Assembly: GCA_016208645.1 (NCBI GenBank)
Contig: JACQXP010000065.1
Coordinates: 1 to 5,629 of the forward strand
Length of the DNA: 5,629 nucleotides
Source of the DNA: Candidatus Methylomirabilota bacterium
GTDB lineage: Bacteria > Methylomirabilota > Methylomirabilia > Methylomirabilales > 2-02-FULL-66-22
Direction of reading: 5' to 3'
The notes beneath the pieces are model-generated. The model did no database searches, had not been told where the DNA came from, and worked only from the letters and a program-made list of their open reading frames with translations. How positions within the stretch are numbered: the first letter of the stretch is position 1; every line of letters begins with the position of its first letter. Both the position numbers and the translations under genes were made by a program. This document shows positions 1 through 5,615 of this stretch, in pieces.

Positions 1-48
1 CCTGGAGTTCGTCGGGATCTTTCGGCACAGTTGTCGGAGGGCTTGGTC

Positions 49-1392
49 TCAGCCGGCCGCGAGGCGGGTGACCAGCCAGCGGGCGGTGCGCAGGAGCCGC
101 GCATCGCCGTCGCGCGGGCCGACGAGCTGCACGCCGAGCGGCAGGCCGTTCGCGCCCTGCATGAGCGGCACGCTGAGCGCCGGCATCCCGGTGAGTGTCC
201 ACAGCGTGCAGAACGCGGGGTCCCGGGTGGAGGCGAGATTTTTCGGCGCGGTGCCTGGAGCGGCCGGCGTCAGGATGGCGTCGTAGCGCTGCTCGAACAG
301 CTCCGCGAAGCTCTCGTAGGTCGGGCCGATCCGGGCCACCGCGCGCTGGTAGTCGAGCGCCCGGACCTCCCGGCCGCGCTCGAGCTGCGCCCTCAGCGAC
401 TCCGACAGGCGGTCGCGGCCCTTGTCCCATTCCCGCTCCAGGTTCGCCGCCATCTCGGCCTCCATGATCCTCCGGTGCCACTCCCATGCCTCGACCGCCG
501 ACGGGAACAGCTCGACCTCCTCGACGCGGTCGCCCAGATGCTCGACCAGCTCGGCGAAGGCCGCCTGCATCTCCGCGTCCGCGCGCTCCCAATGCGGTGT
601 CTTCACGAACGCGAACATCGGCGGCAGCGGCGGCTCTTCGGCCGCCATCTCGACAAAGGGGATGCGAGCACGTGGCCGCGTGTCGGGATCGCGCTCGTCG
701 TAGCCGACGATCTGCGCGGCGAGGAGCGCGATGTCCTCGATCGTCCGCCCGAACAGCCCAACGTGGTCGAGCGTCCGGGAGAGCGCGAGAATGCCGTGGC
801 GCGAGATCAGGCCGTGGGAGGGCTTCAGGCCGTAGACGCCGCAGAACGACGCGGGACGGATGGTGGAGCCGTTGGTCTGGCTGCCGAGGGCGAGCGGGAC
901 CATGCCGGCGGCCACGGCGGCGGCCGAGCCACTGGAAGAGCCGCCAGGCGTGTGCCCGGGGTCATGCGGGTTCCGCGTCTTGCCGGGGGTATACGTGGCG
1001 AACTCCGTCGTCACCGTCTTGCCCATGATCACCGCCCCGGCCGCGCGCAGCATCGCGACCACGGTGGCGTCGCGGGAGGGCGTGCGACCGGCGTACAGCA
1101 CGGACCCGTGCTCGGTCGGCATGTCGGCGGTTTCGATGATGTCCTTGATGCCCACCGGGACCCCGTGCAGCGGCCCGGTCGGCCGCCCCTCGAGCCGCCA
1201 TGCGTCGGCCGCGCGTGCCTGCGCGAGCGCATGATCAGGATCGAGGAACGCCCAGGCCTGAACCTCCGCGTCCACCTCGTGCACCCGCCTGAGGCATGCC
1301 TCGACCAGTTCGGCCGAGCTAATGATGCCGTCGCGGATCAGGCGTGCCGCGTCCGTCGCGGAGAGCCAGTGGAGATCGGTCGGATCCATCAT
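49..1392 (-). CDS. Amidase-signature family hydrolase (putative amidase)
   Basis: Probable cytoplasmic enzyme hydrolysing a carboxylic amide to carboxylate and ammonia or amine. With the ATG at 1392 as residue 1 the product is 447 residues, a normal length for the family. The Ser-cisSer-Lys triad is complete: Lys83 in GVPVGIKD, cis-Ser152 in the Gly/Ser-rich GGSSSGS, and nucleophile Ser176 in QTNGSTIRPASFCG. The spacings (93 and 24 residues) equal those I recall for malonamidase E2 and peptide amidase. The C-terminal TGMPALSVPL and LPLGVQLVGP blocks are also typical. No signal peptide or membrane segment is visible. The start is uncertain: homology-like sequence begins at the paired ATGs at 1392 and 1389, but the frame stays open upstream to an ATG at 1458 (+22 residues), an ATG at 1554 and a TTG at 1584, and none has a clear Shine-Dalgarno. 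The gene lies 242 bp downstream of dctM on the same strand. GatA is a relative, but no gatB or gatC is nearby, so a stand-alone amidase is more likely. The substrate cannot be read from the sequence. Confidence 0.93.
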   Translation of the reverse strand: MMDPTDLHWLSATDAARLIRDGIISSAELVEACLRRVHEVDAEVQAWAFLDPDHALAQARAADAWRLEGRPTGPLHGVPVGIKDIIETADMPTEHGSVLYAGRTPSRDATVVAMLRAAGAVIMGKTVTTEFATYTPGKTRNPHDPGHTPGGSSSGSAAAVAAGMVPLALGSQTNGSTIRPASFCGVYGLKPSHGLISRHGILALSRTLDHVGLFGRTIEDIALLAAQIVGYDERDPDTRPRARIPFVEMAAEEPPLPPMFAFVKTPHWERADAEMQAAFAELVEHLGDRVEEVELFPSAVEAWEWHRRIMEAEMAANLEREWDKGRDRLSESLRAQLERGREVRALDYQRAVARIGPTYESFAELFEQRYDAILTPAAPGTAPKNLASTRDPAFCTLWTLTGMPALSVPLMQGANGLPLGVQLVGPRDGDARLLRTARWLVTRLAAG

Positions 1393-1409
1393 GAGCGCGC
1401 CGTGGTGGG

Positions 1410-1431
1410 CGCGCCTGCGCAGGCAGGCGCG
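1410..1431. repeat. GC-rich hairpin in the amidase leader
   Basis: A 9-bp perfect stem (1410-1418 pairing with 1423-1431, CGCGCCTGC/GCAGGCGCG) has a 4-nt loop. It also contains the 12-bp palindrome GCCTGCGCAGGC at 1413-1424. It lies 18 nt upstream of the chosen amidase ATG and would fold in the mRNA leader. If translation instead begins at 1458 it would be inside the coding sequence. It may hinder initiation or be a protein-binding dyad; its role is unknown. Confidence 0.5.
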
Positions 1432-1460
1432 GAGTAGCCGCTCAGTGCTTGATTTCATAA

Positions 1461-1498
1461 GTTCGTGTCGCCTGAGCCCCGACCAACCCGACACGAAC
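1461..1498. repeat. 10-bp perfect inverted repeat upstream of amidase
   Basis: GTTCGTGTCG at 1461-1470 is exactly complementary to CGACACGAAC at 1489-1498, with an 18-nt spacer. It sits immediately upstream (minus-strand sense) of the alternative amidase ATG at 1458. The arms could form an mRNA hairpin or be half-sites for a dimeric regulator. No T tract follows on the minus strand, so it is not a canonical intrinsic terminator. Confidence 0.55.
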
Positions 1499-1538
1499 CG
1501 CCCTTGACAACGGTTAGACCCATGGCAAAACCACTGAT

Positions 1539-1563
1539 GCCTTGGTTCAGTCATTTCCAAGGC
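1539..1563. repeat. 7-bp inverted repeat
   Basis: GCCTTGG at 1539-1545 pairs with CCAAGGC at 1557-1563 around an 11-nt loop. On its own it is weak. It is listed because it is the middle of three hairpins nested inside the 1437-1642 inverted repeat. Confidence 0.35.
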
Positions 1564-1590
1564 TGCATTGAAGGCATTCACCAAGGTCGG

Positions 1591-1617
1591 TCCGCATCGG
1601 GTAAGAACCGATGCGGA
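1591..1617. repeat. 10-bp perfect stem hairpin just downstream of dctM
   Basis: TCCGCATCGG (1591-1600) and CCGATGCGGA (1608-1617) form a perfect 10-bp stem with a 7-nt loop. On the minus strand it begins 17 nt after the dctM stop codon, where a terminator or a 3' mRNA-stabilising hairpin would be expected. No U-rich run follows it on the minus strand (the next bases read CCGACCTTGG). It is therefore not a standard intrinsic terminator and may let transcription read into the amidase. Confidence 0.55.
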
Positions 1618-1634
1618 TTAATGAAATCAAGCAC

Positions 1635-3680
1635 TCAGCCGCCGTACAGGAACTCCGGCAGCCAGAGCGTCATCCCCGGCCAGATGTACATGAAGACGAG
1701 GCAGAGGATGACGATCAGCATGTAGGGCATCATGCCGGCGAAGATCTGGTTGAGCGTCACGTGCTTCGGCGACACGCCCTTGAGGTAGAACGCCGACATC
1801 GCCACGGGCGGCGAGAGGAACGCAGCCTGGAGATTGACCGCCACCATGGTGCCGAACAGTATCGGGTCTATTTGAAAGTGGCTCAGCAGCGGAATGAAGA
1901 TCGGGCAGAAGATCACGATGATCTCGGTCCACTCGAGCGGCCAGCCGAGGAAGAAGATGATCGCCTGCGACACGAACAGGAACCCGACCGGCGACAGGTT
2001 CATGCTCAGCACCCACCGCTCGATCAACGACTGGCCGCCGTGCAGCGCGAATACGCCGGAGAAGAGCGCCGACCCGATGAACAGCCAGCAGACCATCGCC
2101 GTCGTCTTCGCGGTGAGGAACGTGGATTCCTTGAGGTTCGACAGGAGCTCCCGCGAGGTCCGCAGAGCCCAGATCCAGGGCACGAGCGTCCCCGCGAACG
2201 CCGCGCCGAGGGAGCCCGAGACGAACAGGGTCATCAAGCCCCCGCGCGGCCAGCCGAGCGCGACGCCGATGATCGCCCCGGCGAGGCTCGACCAGAGGAC
2301 ACGGCGCGGGTACTTGGCCATGCCTGCCAGATACAGCGCACCGAGCGCCCCGATTGCCGCCGACTCGGTCGCGGTCGTGATGCCGAACAGGATCACCGCG
2401 AGCACCACCACCGTGAGCACTCCGAGCGGCACCACGGACACGACCAGCTCCTTCAGGATCTCGAGCTGCTCGCCGTCCATGCGCCAGTAGTAGATGGCGA
2501 GAATCAGCGCGGCGATCGCGGCGAACCCCAAGAACCAGGTGTAGAAGTTCTCTGGGATCTTGCCCACCGCCGATTCGCCCGTCGGCTCGGCCAGCGGCGA
2601 GCCCATCTGCTGAGGCGGTGCGTCCGCGCTCTGCGGGGTCTCGACACTCTGCACCTCGGACTCCGCCGCCCCCAGCTCCTGGGGCTTGTCCGATTCCGCC
2701 CGGGTGGGCGACCCGGCGGGCGGCGTCGTGACGGCCGGAGCCTGTGACGCGGAGACGGCCACGGCCGGTGCCGCCGTCGGCGCGTTGTAGATGACGACGT
2801 ACCACCAGGAGGTGCCGAACGTGGCGAGCGTAAGCACCAGCGGCACCGCCGCCGCGAGCACGTTCTTGACGATCAGGCCATAGCCCATCCGTGGGCCGTC
2901 CGGCGCATCCGCACCCCGCAGTAGACTCGGTCGGAGGGCGGCGGCGATGAGGCCGCCGATCACCCGCCGGGGCCGGCCGCGCTCGAGTCGCTGGATCCAC
3001 TCCGGCACCGCAATGCGGTACTTGTCGGGCGGCAACTTGGGCGCGATCTTCGGGTTCAGGATCGCCCAGCCGAGGATGTAGAGGAGATAGAGGAACGTGA
3101 GGAAGAAGCCCGGCAGCATCGCCGCCGCGTAGAGCTTCACGATGGACTGCCCGGCCACCGCCGCATAGACGATCAGCATGACCGACGGCGGGATCAGGAT
3201 GCCGAGCGTTCCGCCCGCCGTGATCGCGCCTGACGCGAGCCGCACGTCGTATCCGGCCTTCAGCATGGGCCGCATCGCGATCACGCCCATGAGGATCACG
3301 ACCGCGCCGACGATGCCGGAGGCGATGCCCCAGAAGGCGCACACCAGGAGCGTGGTCACGGCCAGCGACGCGGGCACGCGCCGGAACGCGAGCTGCACGC
3401 TGAAGAACATCCTGTCAATCAGCGCCGCGCGCTCGAAAATGTAGCCCATGAACACGAACAGTGGCACCGACAGCAGGACGTCGTTGGTCATGACCCCGTA
3501 GGTCCGCTGCACCATCAGGTCGAAGATCTGGTTGTTGTACCAGTGCTGCCCGGGGGCCCAGAACGCGAGGTAGCCGAAGACCATTCCCAGCCCCATCAGC
3601 GTGAACGCGGTCGGGAAGCCCATCATGATCGCGAGCACGATGAGCCCGAGCATCGTCAGGCCGAGTGCGGGGTCGCTCAT
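1635..3680 (-). CDS. dctM: TRAP transporter large permease subunit (DctM), enlarged
   Basis: Inner-membrane transport subunit that, with DctQ and the periplasmic DctP, drives ion-coupled uptake of a carboxylate-type solute. The family core is clear in two halves. The N-terminal half (about 1-215) carries GIASGIVGAVV and the hallmark GTLGILIPPS at 157-166. The C-terminal half (about 411-681) carries TATESAA at 436-442, a hydrophobic EWTEIIVIF stretch near 583-591 and LSPPVAMSAFYLKGVSP near 623-638. At 681 residues it is far longer than the usual 425-450. The excess is an insertion at about 215-410 (two extra membrane segments near 275-298 and 379-398 around a Pro/Ala/Ser/Glu-rich linker) and a second hydrophobic insertion at about 464-505. 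The reading frame is continuous, with no sign of frameshift or fusion to a known domain. The ATG start overlaps the dctQ stop (ATGA) and has AGGAG 4 nt upstream, implying translational coupling. The TGA stop falls in an inverted repeat. Confidence 0.95.
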   Translation of the reverse strand: MSDPALGLTMLGLIVLAIMMGFPTAFTLMGLGMVFGYLAFWAPGQHWYNNQIFDLMVQRTYGVMTNDVLLSVPLFVFMGYIFERAALIDRMFFSVQLAFRRVPASLAVTTLLVCAFWGIASGIVGAVVILMGVIAMRPMLKAGYDVRLASGAITAGGTLGILIPPSVMLIVYAAVAGQSIVKLYAAAMLPGFFLTFLYLLYILGWAILNPKIAPKLPPDKYRIAVPEWIQRLERGRPRRVIGGLIAAALRPSLLRGADAPDGPRMGYGLIVKNVLAAAVPLVLTLATFGTSWWYVVIYNAPTAAPAVAVSASQAPAVTTPPAGSPTRAESDKPQELGAAESEVQSVETPQSADAPPQQMGSPLAEPTGESAVGKIPENFYTWFLGFAAIAALILAIYYWRMDGEQLEILKELVVSVVPLGVLTVVVLAVILFGITTATESAAIGALGALYLAGMAKYPRRVLWSSLAGAIIGVALGWPRGGLMTLFVSGSLGAAFAGTLVPWIWALRTSRELLSNLKESTFLTAKTTAMVCWLFIGSALFSGVFALHGGQSLIERWVLSMNLSPVGFLFVSQAIIFFLGWPLEWTEIIVIFCPIFIPLLSHFQIDPILFGTMVAVNLQAAFLSPPVAMSAFYLKGVSPKHVTLNQIFAGMMPYMLIVILCLVFMYIWPGMTLWLPEFLYGG

Positions 3681-4351
3681 GGCGCTCCTAGCTTGCGCTC
3701 GACTTCACCGCGCTGGCGCGCGGCCTCCTCGATCGCGTGCGCCGACTCGACCGCGGCGCGCCGCGACTCTTCATCCACGTACTCGCTGCGGGCGAGCTGC
3801 TCCTCGACGACGTCGATCTCCTCGACGTCCCGGGGCCGCTCGGGCCAGGCGCCGGTGCGCAGGCAGATGACGCAGCGCACGATCTCGGCCAGTCCCTGGA
3901 GCATCACCAGCGCGCCCGCGATCGGGATCACCGACTTGAAGTGGTAGATGGGTGGCCCCTCGGCGGTCACGCTCGTGTGCTCCCCGATCCGCCAGGAGAG
4001 AGCGGCGTAATCGTACCCTGCGTAGATCAGTGCGAGGATGCCCGGGATGAAGAACAGGAAGTACAAGGCGAGATCGAGCGCCGCCTGGGTGCGCGGGCGC
4101 AGCCGGCCGTACACGAAGTCGGCCCGCACGTGCCCGCCCTGCGCCAGCGTGTAGGCGCCGGTCATCATGAACAGCGTGCCGTACAGCATGTTGTTGAGAT
4201 CGAAGATCCAGGCCGTCGGCGCATTCAAAATGTAGCGTTTGAAGACCTCGACGCAGACCACGAGCGTCAGCGCGACGATCAGCCACGCGAAGACCTTGCC
4301 CGACCAGTAGCTGACCTGATCGATCGCCCGGAGAAGCCCGCGCGCGCTCAT
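3677..4351 (-). CDS. dctQ: TRAP transporter small permease subunit (DctQ)
   Basis: Four-helix inner-membrane partner of DctM. With the ATG at 4351 as residue 1 (224 residues), membrane segments lie near 19-37, 52-72, 94-114 and 140-164. Family-typical features are GGHVRADFVYGRLRPRTQAAL between helices 2 and 3 and GPPIYHFKSVIPIAGALVMLQGLAE leading into helix 4. After helix 4 the protein continues for about 55 residues as a charged, mostly acidic tail (EEIDVVEEQLARSEYVDEES onwards) likely to be helical or coiled-coil and cytoplasmic; most DctQ proteins stop soon after helix 4. An in-frame GTG at 4375 would add eight residues, but it lies inside the stem of the 4366-4399 hairpin, so I prefer ATG 4351. 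Neither start has a good Shine-Dalgarno. The gene lies 71 bp after the dctP stop and overlaps dctM by 4 bp. Confidence 0.93.
   Translation of the reverse strand: MSARGLLRAIDQVSYWSGKVFAWLIVALTLVVCVEVFKRYILNAPTAWIFDLNNMLYGTLFMMTGAYTLAQGGHVRADFVYGRLRPRTQAALDLALYFLFFIPGILALIYAGYDYAALSWRIGEHTSVTAEGPPIYHFKSVIPIAGALVMLQGLAEIVRCVICLRTGAWPERPRDVEEIDVVEEQLARSEYVDEESRRAAVESAHAIEEAARQRGEVERKLGAP
3685..3689 (-). promoter_or_regulatory. Ribosome binding site of dctM
   Basis: AGGAG on the minus strand, 4 nt before the dctM ATG at 3680 and inside the last codons of dctQ. The spacing is slightly short. Together with the ATGA stop/start overlap it supports translation of dctM coupled to dctQ. Confidence 0.7.
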
Positions 4352-4365
4352 CGATACAGAAAACC

Positions 4366-4399
4366 GGCCAGCCACCCGGCGCGAGCCGGGTGGCTGGCC
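4366..4399 (-). terminator. Strong hairpin with T tract between dctP and dctQ (attenuator-like)
   Basis: GGCCAGCCACCCGGC and GCCGGGTGGCTGGCC form a perfect 15-bp, very GC-rich stem with a 4-nt loop (TCGC in minus-strand sense). Four T residues (4363-4360) follow after two G residues. It starts 23 nt past the dctP stop codon and ends 14 nt before the dctQ ATG. This is the architecture of an intrinsic terminator. Since dctQM must also be expressed, it probably acts as a partial terminator or 3'-end stabiliser giving more binding protein than permease. The T tract is short, so efficiency may be incomplete. Confidence 0.7.
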
Positions 4400-4422
4400 T
4401 GCTCGGAAGGCGCCACGGAAAA

Positions 4423-5598
4423 CTAGCTCTTCTTGGGGGCCGGCTTGCCGAAGTAGTGGTTGTAGGCCATCTCACGCCTGACGTTGGTGTCGAGATCCCA
4501 CTTGACCGCTCGGTCGGCGAACTTGCGCTGCGACTCGACGATTTCCTTGAATATCGGGTTCTCTGCCGATTTCTTCGCCGCGACCTGGTCGAAGACTTGG
4601 AGCTGCTTCCGCAGGACCGAGTCCGGGGTCTTGTAGAACCTGACCTTGTCCTTGACCTGCAGCTCGATGTAGTCCTGCGAGTAGCGGTGAATCGCCTTCC
4701 ACGACAGGTCAGCCGAGGCGGCTTCAACGGCGTTCTCGATGATCACCTTCAACTTGGCGGGTAGCGCGTCGTACTTCGTCTTGTTGAACGTGATCTCGAA
4801 CGACTCGGCGTTCTGGTGGTAACTTTGCAGCATGCACACCTTCGACACGTCGGCGAAGCCCAGCAGCCGGTCGGAGCTCGCATTGTTGAACTCGGCAGCA
4901 TCGATGAGCCCCCGATCCATCGCGGGCACGATCTCGCCGCCGGGCAACGCGGTCACCGCCGCGCCCAGGCCCTGGAACAGGTCAATCGAGATGCCCACGG
5001 TCCGGAACTTGAGGCCCTTGAAGTCGTCGGGCTTGGTGATCGGCTTTTTGAACCAGCCGAGCGCCTGCGTCGCCATCGGGCCGTACGGGAAGGAGACGAT
5101 GTTGGCGTTGATCGCGCTGTAGGCCTTCTCGAGCAGCGCCTTTCCGCCGCCGTACTTGTGCCACGAGAGCAGCATGTTGGCGTCCATGCCGAAGGCGGGG
5201 CTGGATCCCCAGAGCGCGACCGCCGTCTGCTTGCCGTAGTGATACACGAACACGCCGTGGCCGCCGTCGAGTGTGCCCTTCGACACCGCGTCGAGCAGGC
5301 CGAAGGCCGGCACCACGGCGCCGGCGGGCAGCACCTCGATCTTGAGGTCGCCGCCGGTCATGTCGTTGACCTTCTTGGCGAAATCGAGAGCGTACTCGTG
5401 GAAGATGTCCTTGGACGGCCAGGTGCTCTGCCAGCGCATGGTGATTGGGCCCTGCGCCTTGGCGACCATCGGGAAGCCAAGCGTCGCCGCGCCGGCGGCC
5501 GCCGCGCTGCCGGCGGCTATCGCAGCCCCCTTCAGAAAGGTGCGCCGTGATCCGTTTTGCGAAACCTCCTGTGCGGGCAGTTCCGTGGTTTTCTTCAT
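4423..5598 (-). CDS. dctP: TRAP transporter solute-binding protein (DctP family, TakP-like), Tat-exported
   Basis: Periplasmic receptor (391 residues) that binds the solute and delivers it to DctQM. The N-terminus is a Tat signal: SRRTFLKG at 17-24 with the twin Arg at 18-19, an Ala/Gly-rich hydrophobic stretch, and a likely cleavage after AKA (residue 48), leaving a mature protein starting QGPITMRWQSTWP. The DctP fold is shown by FKGLKFRT at 193-200, where Arg199 corresponds to the carboxylate-binding Arg of the family, and by GGEIVPAMDRGLIDAAEF at 220-237. The SWHKYGGGKALL stretch (145-156) and TQALGWF (177-183) resemble, from memory, the 2-oxoacid-binding TakP of Rhodobacter sphaeroides and the lactate-binding Thermus homologue. 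That suggests a small 2-oxo- or hydroxy-acid ligand, possibly with a metal ion. The equivalent of the TakP metal-site Trp is Phe237 here, so specificity may differ. The start is supported by a purine-rich ribosome binding site. It is the first gene of dctPQM. Confidence 0.95.
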   Translation of the reverse strand: MKKTTELPAQEVSQNGSRRTFLKGAAIAAGSAAAAGAATLGFPMVAKAQGPITMRWQSTWPSKDIFHEYALDFAKKVNDMTGGDLKIEVLPAGAVVPAFGLLDAVSKGTLDGGHGVFVYHYGKQTAVALWGSSPAFGMDANMLLSWHKYGGGKALLEKAYSAINANIVSFPYGPMATQALGWFKKPITKPDDFKGLKFRTVGISIDLFQGLGAAVTALPGGEIVPAMDRGLIDAAEFNNASSDRLLGFADVSKVCMLQSYHQNAESFEITFNKTKYDALPAKLKVIIENAVEAASADLSWKAIHRYSQDYIELQVKDKVRFYKTPDSVLRKQLQVFDQVAAKKSAENPIFKEIVESQRKFADRAVKWDLDTNVRREMAYNHYFGKPAPKKS

Positions 5599-5600
5599 GA

Positions 5601-5615
5601 CCCTCCCCTCCCCTC
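5601..5615 (-). promoter_or_regulatory. Tandem Shine-Dalgarno purine run of dctP
   Basis: GAGGGGAGGGGAGGG on the minus strand ends 2 nt before the dctP ATG at 5598. The GGAGG at 5607-5611 lies 8 nt from the start, which is optimal; a second GGAGG at 5602-5606 is only 3 nt away. This fixes the dctP start and suggests strong initiation, as expected for an abundant binding protein. The promoter is beyond the window edge. Confidence 0.75.

Larger units (their letters stand above)
1393..1634. other. Low-GC intergenic region rich in inverted repeats
   Basis: This 242-bp spacer separates the dctM stop from the chosen amidase start. By hand count 1441-1620 is about 53% G+C, against roughly 62-80% in neighbouring coding lines. 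It holds one long-range inverted repeat (1437-1458 with 1621-1642) and four local dyads: 1410-1431, 1461-1498, 1539-1563 and 1591-1617. I found no convincing sigma-70 or sigma-54 promoter for the amidase in it and no independent small gene. The in-frame extension of the amidase frame through this region has unremarkable composition and no ribosome binding site. Confidence 0.7.
1437..1642. mobile_element. Candidate MITE-like element with terminal inverted repeats
   Basis: The two ends, 1437-1458 and 1621-1642, are 22-bp inverted repeats matching at 20 positions, including an unbroken 15-bp core ATGAAATCAAGCACT. Both mismatches are G/C swaps. The 206-bp segment is lower in GC than its surroundings, encodes no transposase, and encloses three hairpins. 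These traits suit a small non-autonomous transposable element or a branched structured RNA. A clear target-site duplication is not visible: GTA occurs at 1434-1436 and 1644-1646, but one base out of register. The right end overlaps the dctM stop codon (1635-1637) and its last two Gly codons. This is inference from a single copy. Confidence 0.35.

Noticed and set aside
1..48. Amidase terminator or a further gene at the left edge
   Set aside because: No stem with a T tract and no coding signal is visible in these 48 bases.
31..1437. Long plus-strand open frame of 468 codons
   Set aside because: It is antisense to the amidase, whose catalytic triad and family motifs are clear. The product is Arg/Gly/Ala/His-rich with no motif, typical of a mirror frame in GC-rich DNA.
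1513..1519. GTTAGAC, which fits an integron attC core-site consensus
   Set aside because: No partner RYYYAAC/GTTRRRY site at attC spacing and no cassette structure; a 7-bp degenerate match is expected by chance.
1504..1532. TTGACA on the plus strand as a promoter -35 box
   Set aside because: No acceptable -10 lies 16-18 bp downstream, and no plus-strand gene follows.
1611..2747. Plus-strand open frame of 378 codons
   Set aside because: It is antisense to dctM. The product is dominated by Arg, Glu, Asp and His with no fold signature, the expected complement of hydrophobic membrane codons.
1627..3342. Second minus-strand frame of 571 codons overlapping dctM
   Set aside because: It is an out-of-frame shadow. 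The dctM frame carries all the TRAP motifs, and this one is Arg-rich low-complexity sequence.
4816..5550. Plus-strand frame of 244 codons opposite dctP
   Set aside because: It is antisense to a well-supported binding-protein gene and has no recognisable motif.
5601..5615. G-quadruplex in the dctP leader
   Set aside because: Only three G tracts are present within the window; the run is better explained as tandem Shine-Dalgarno sequence.
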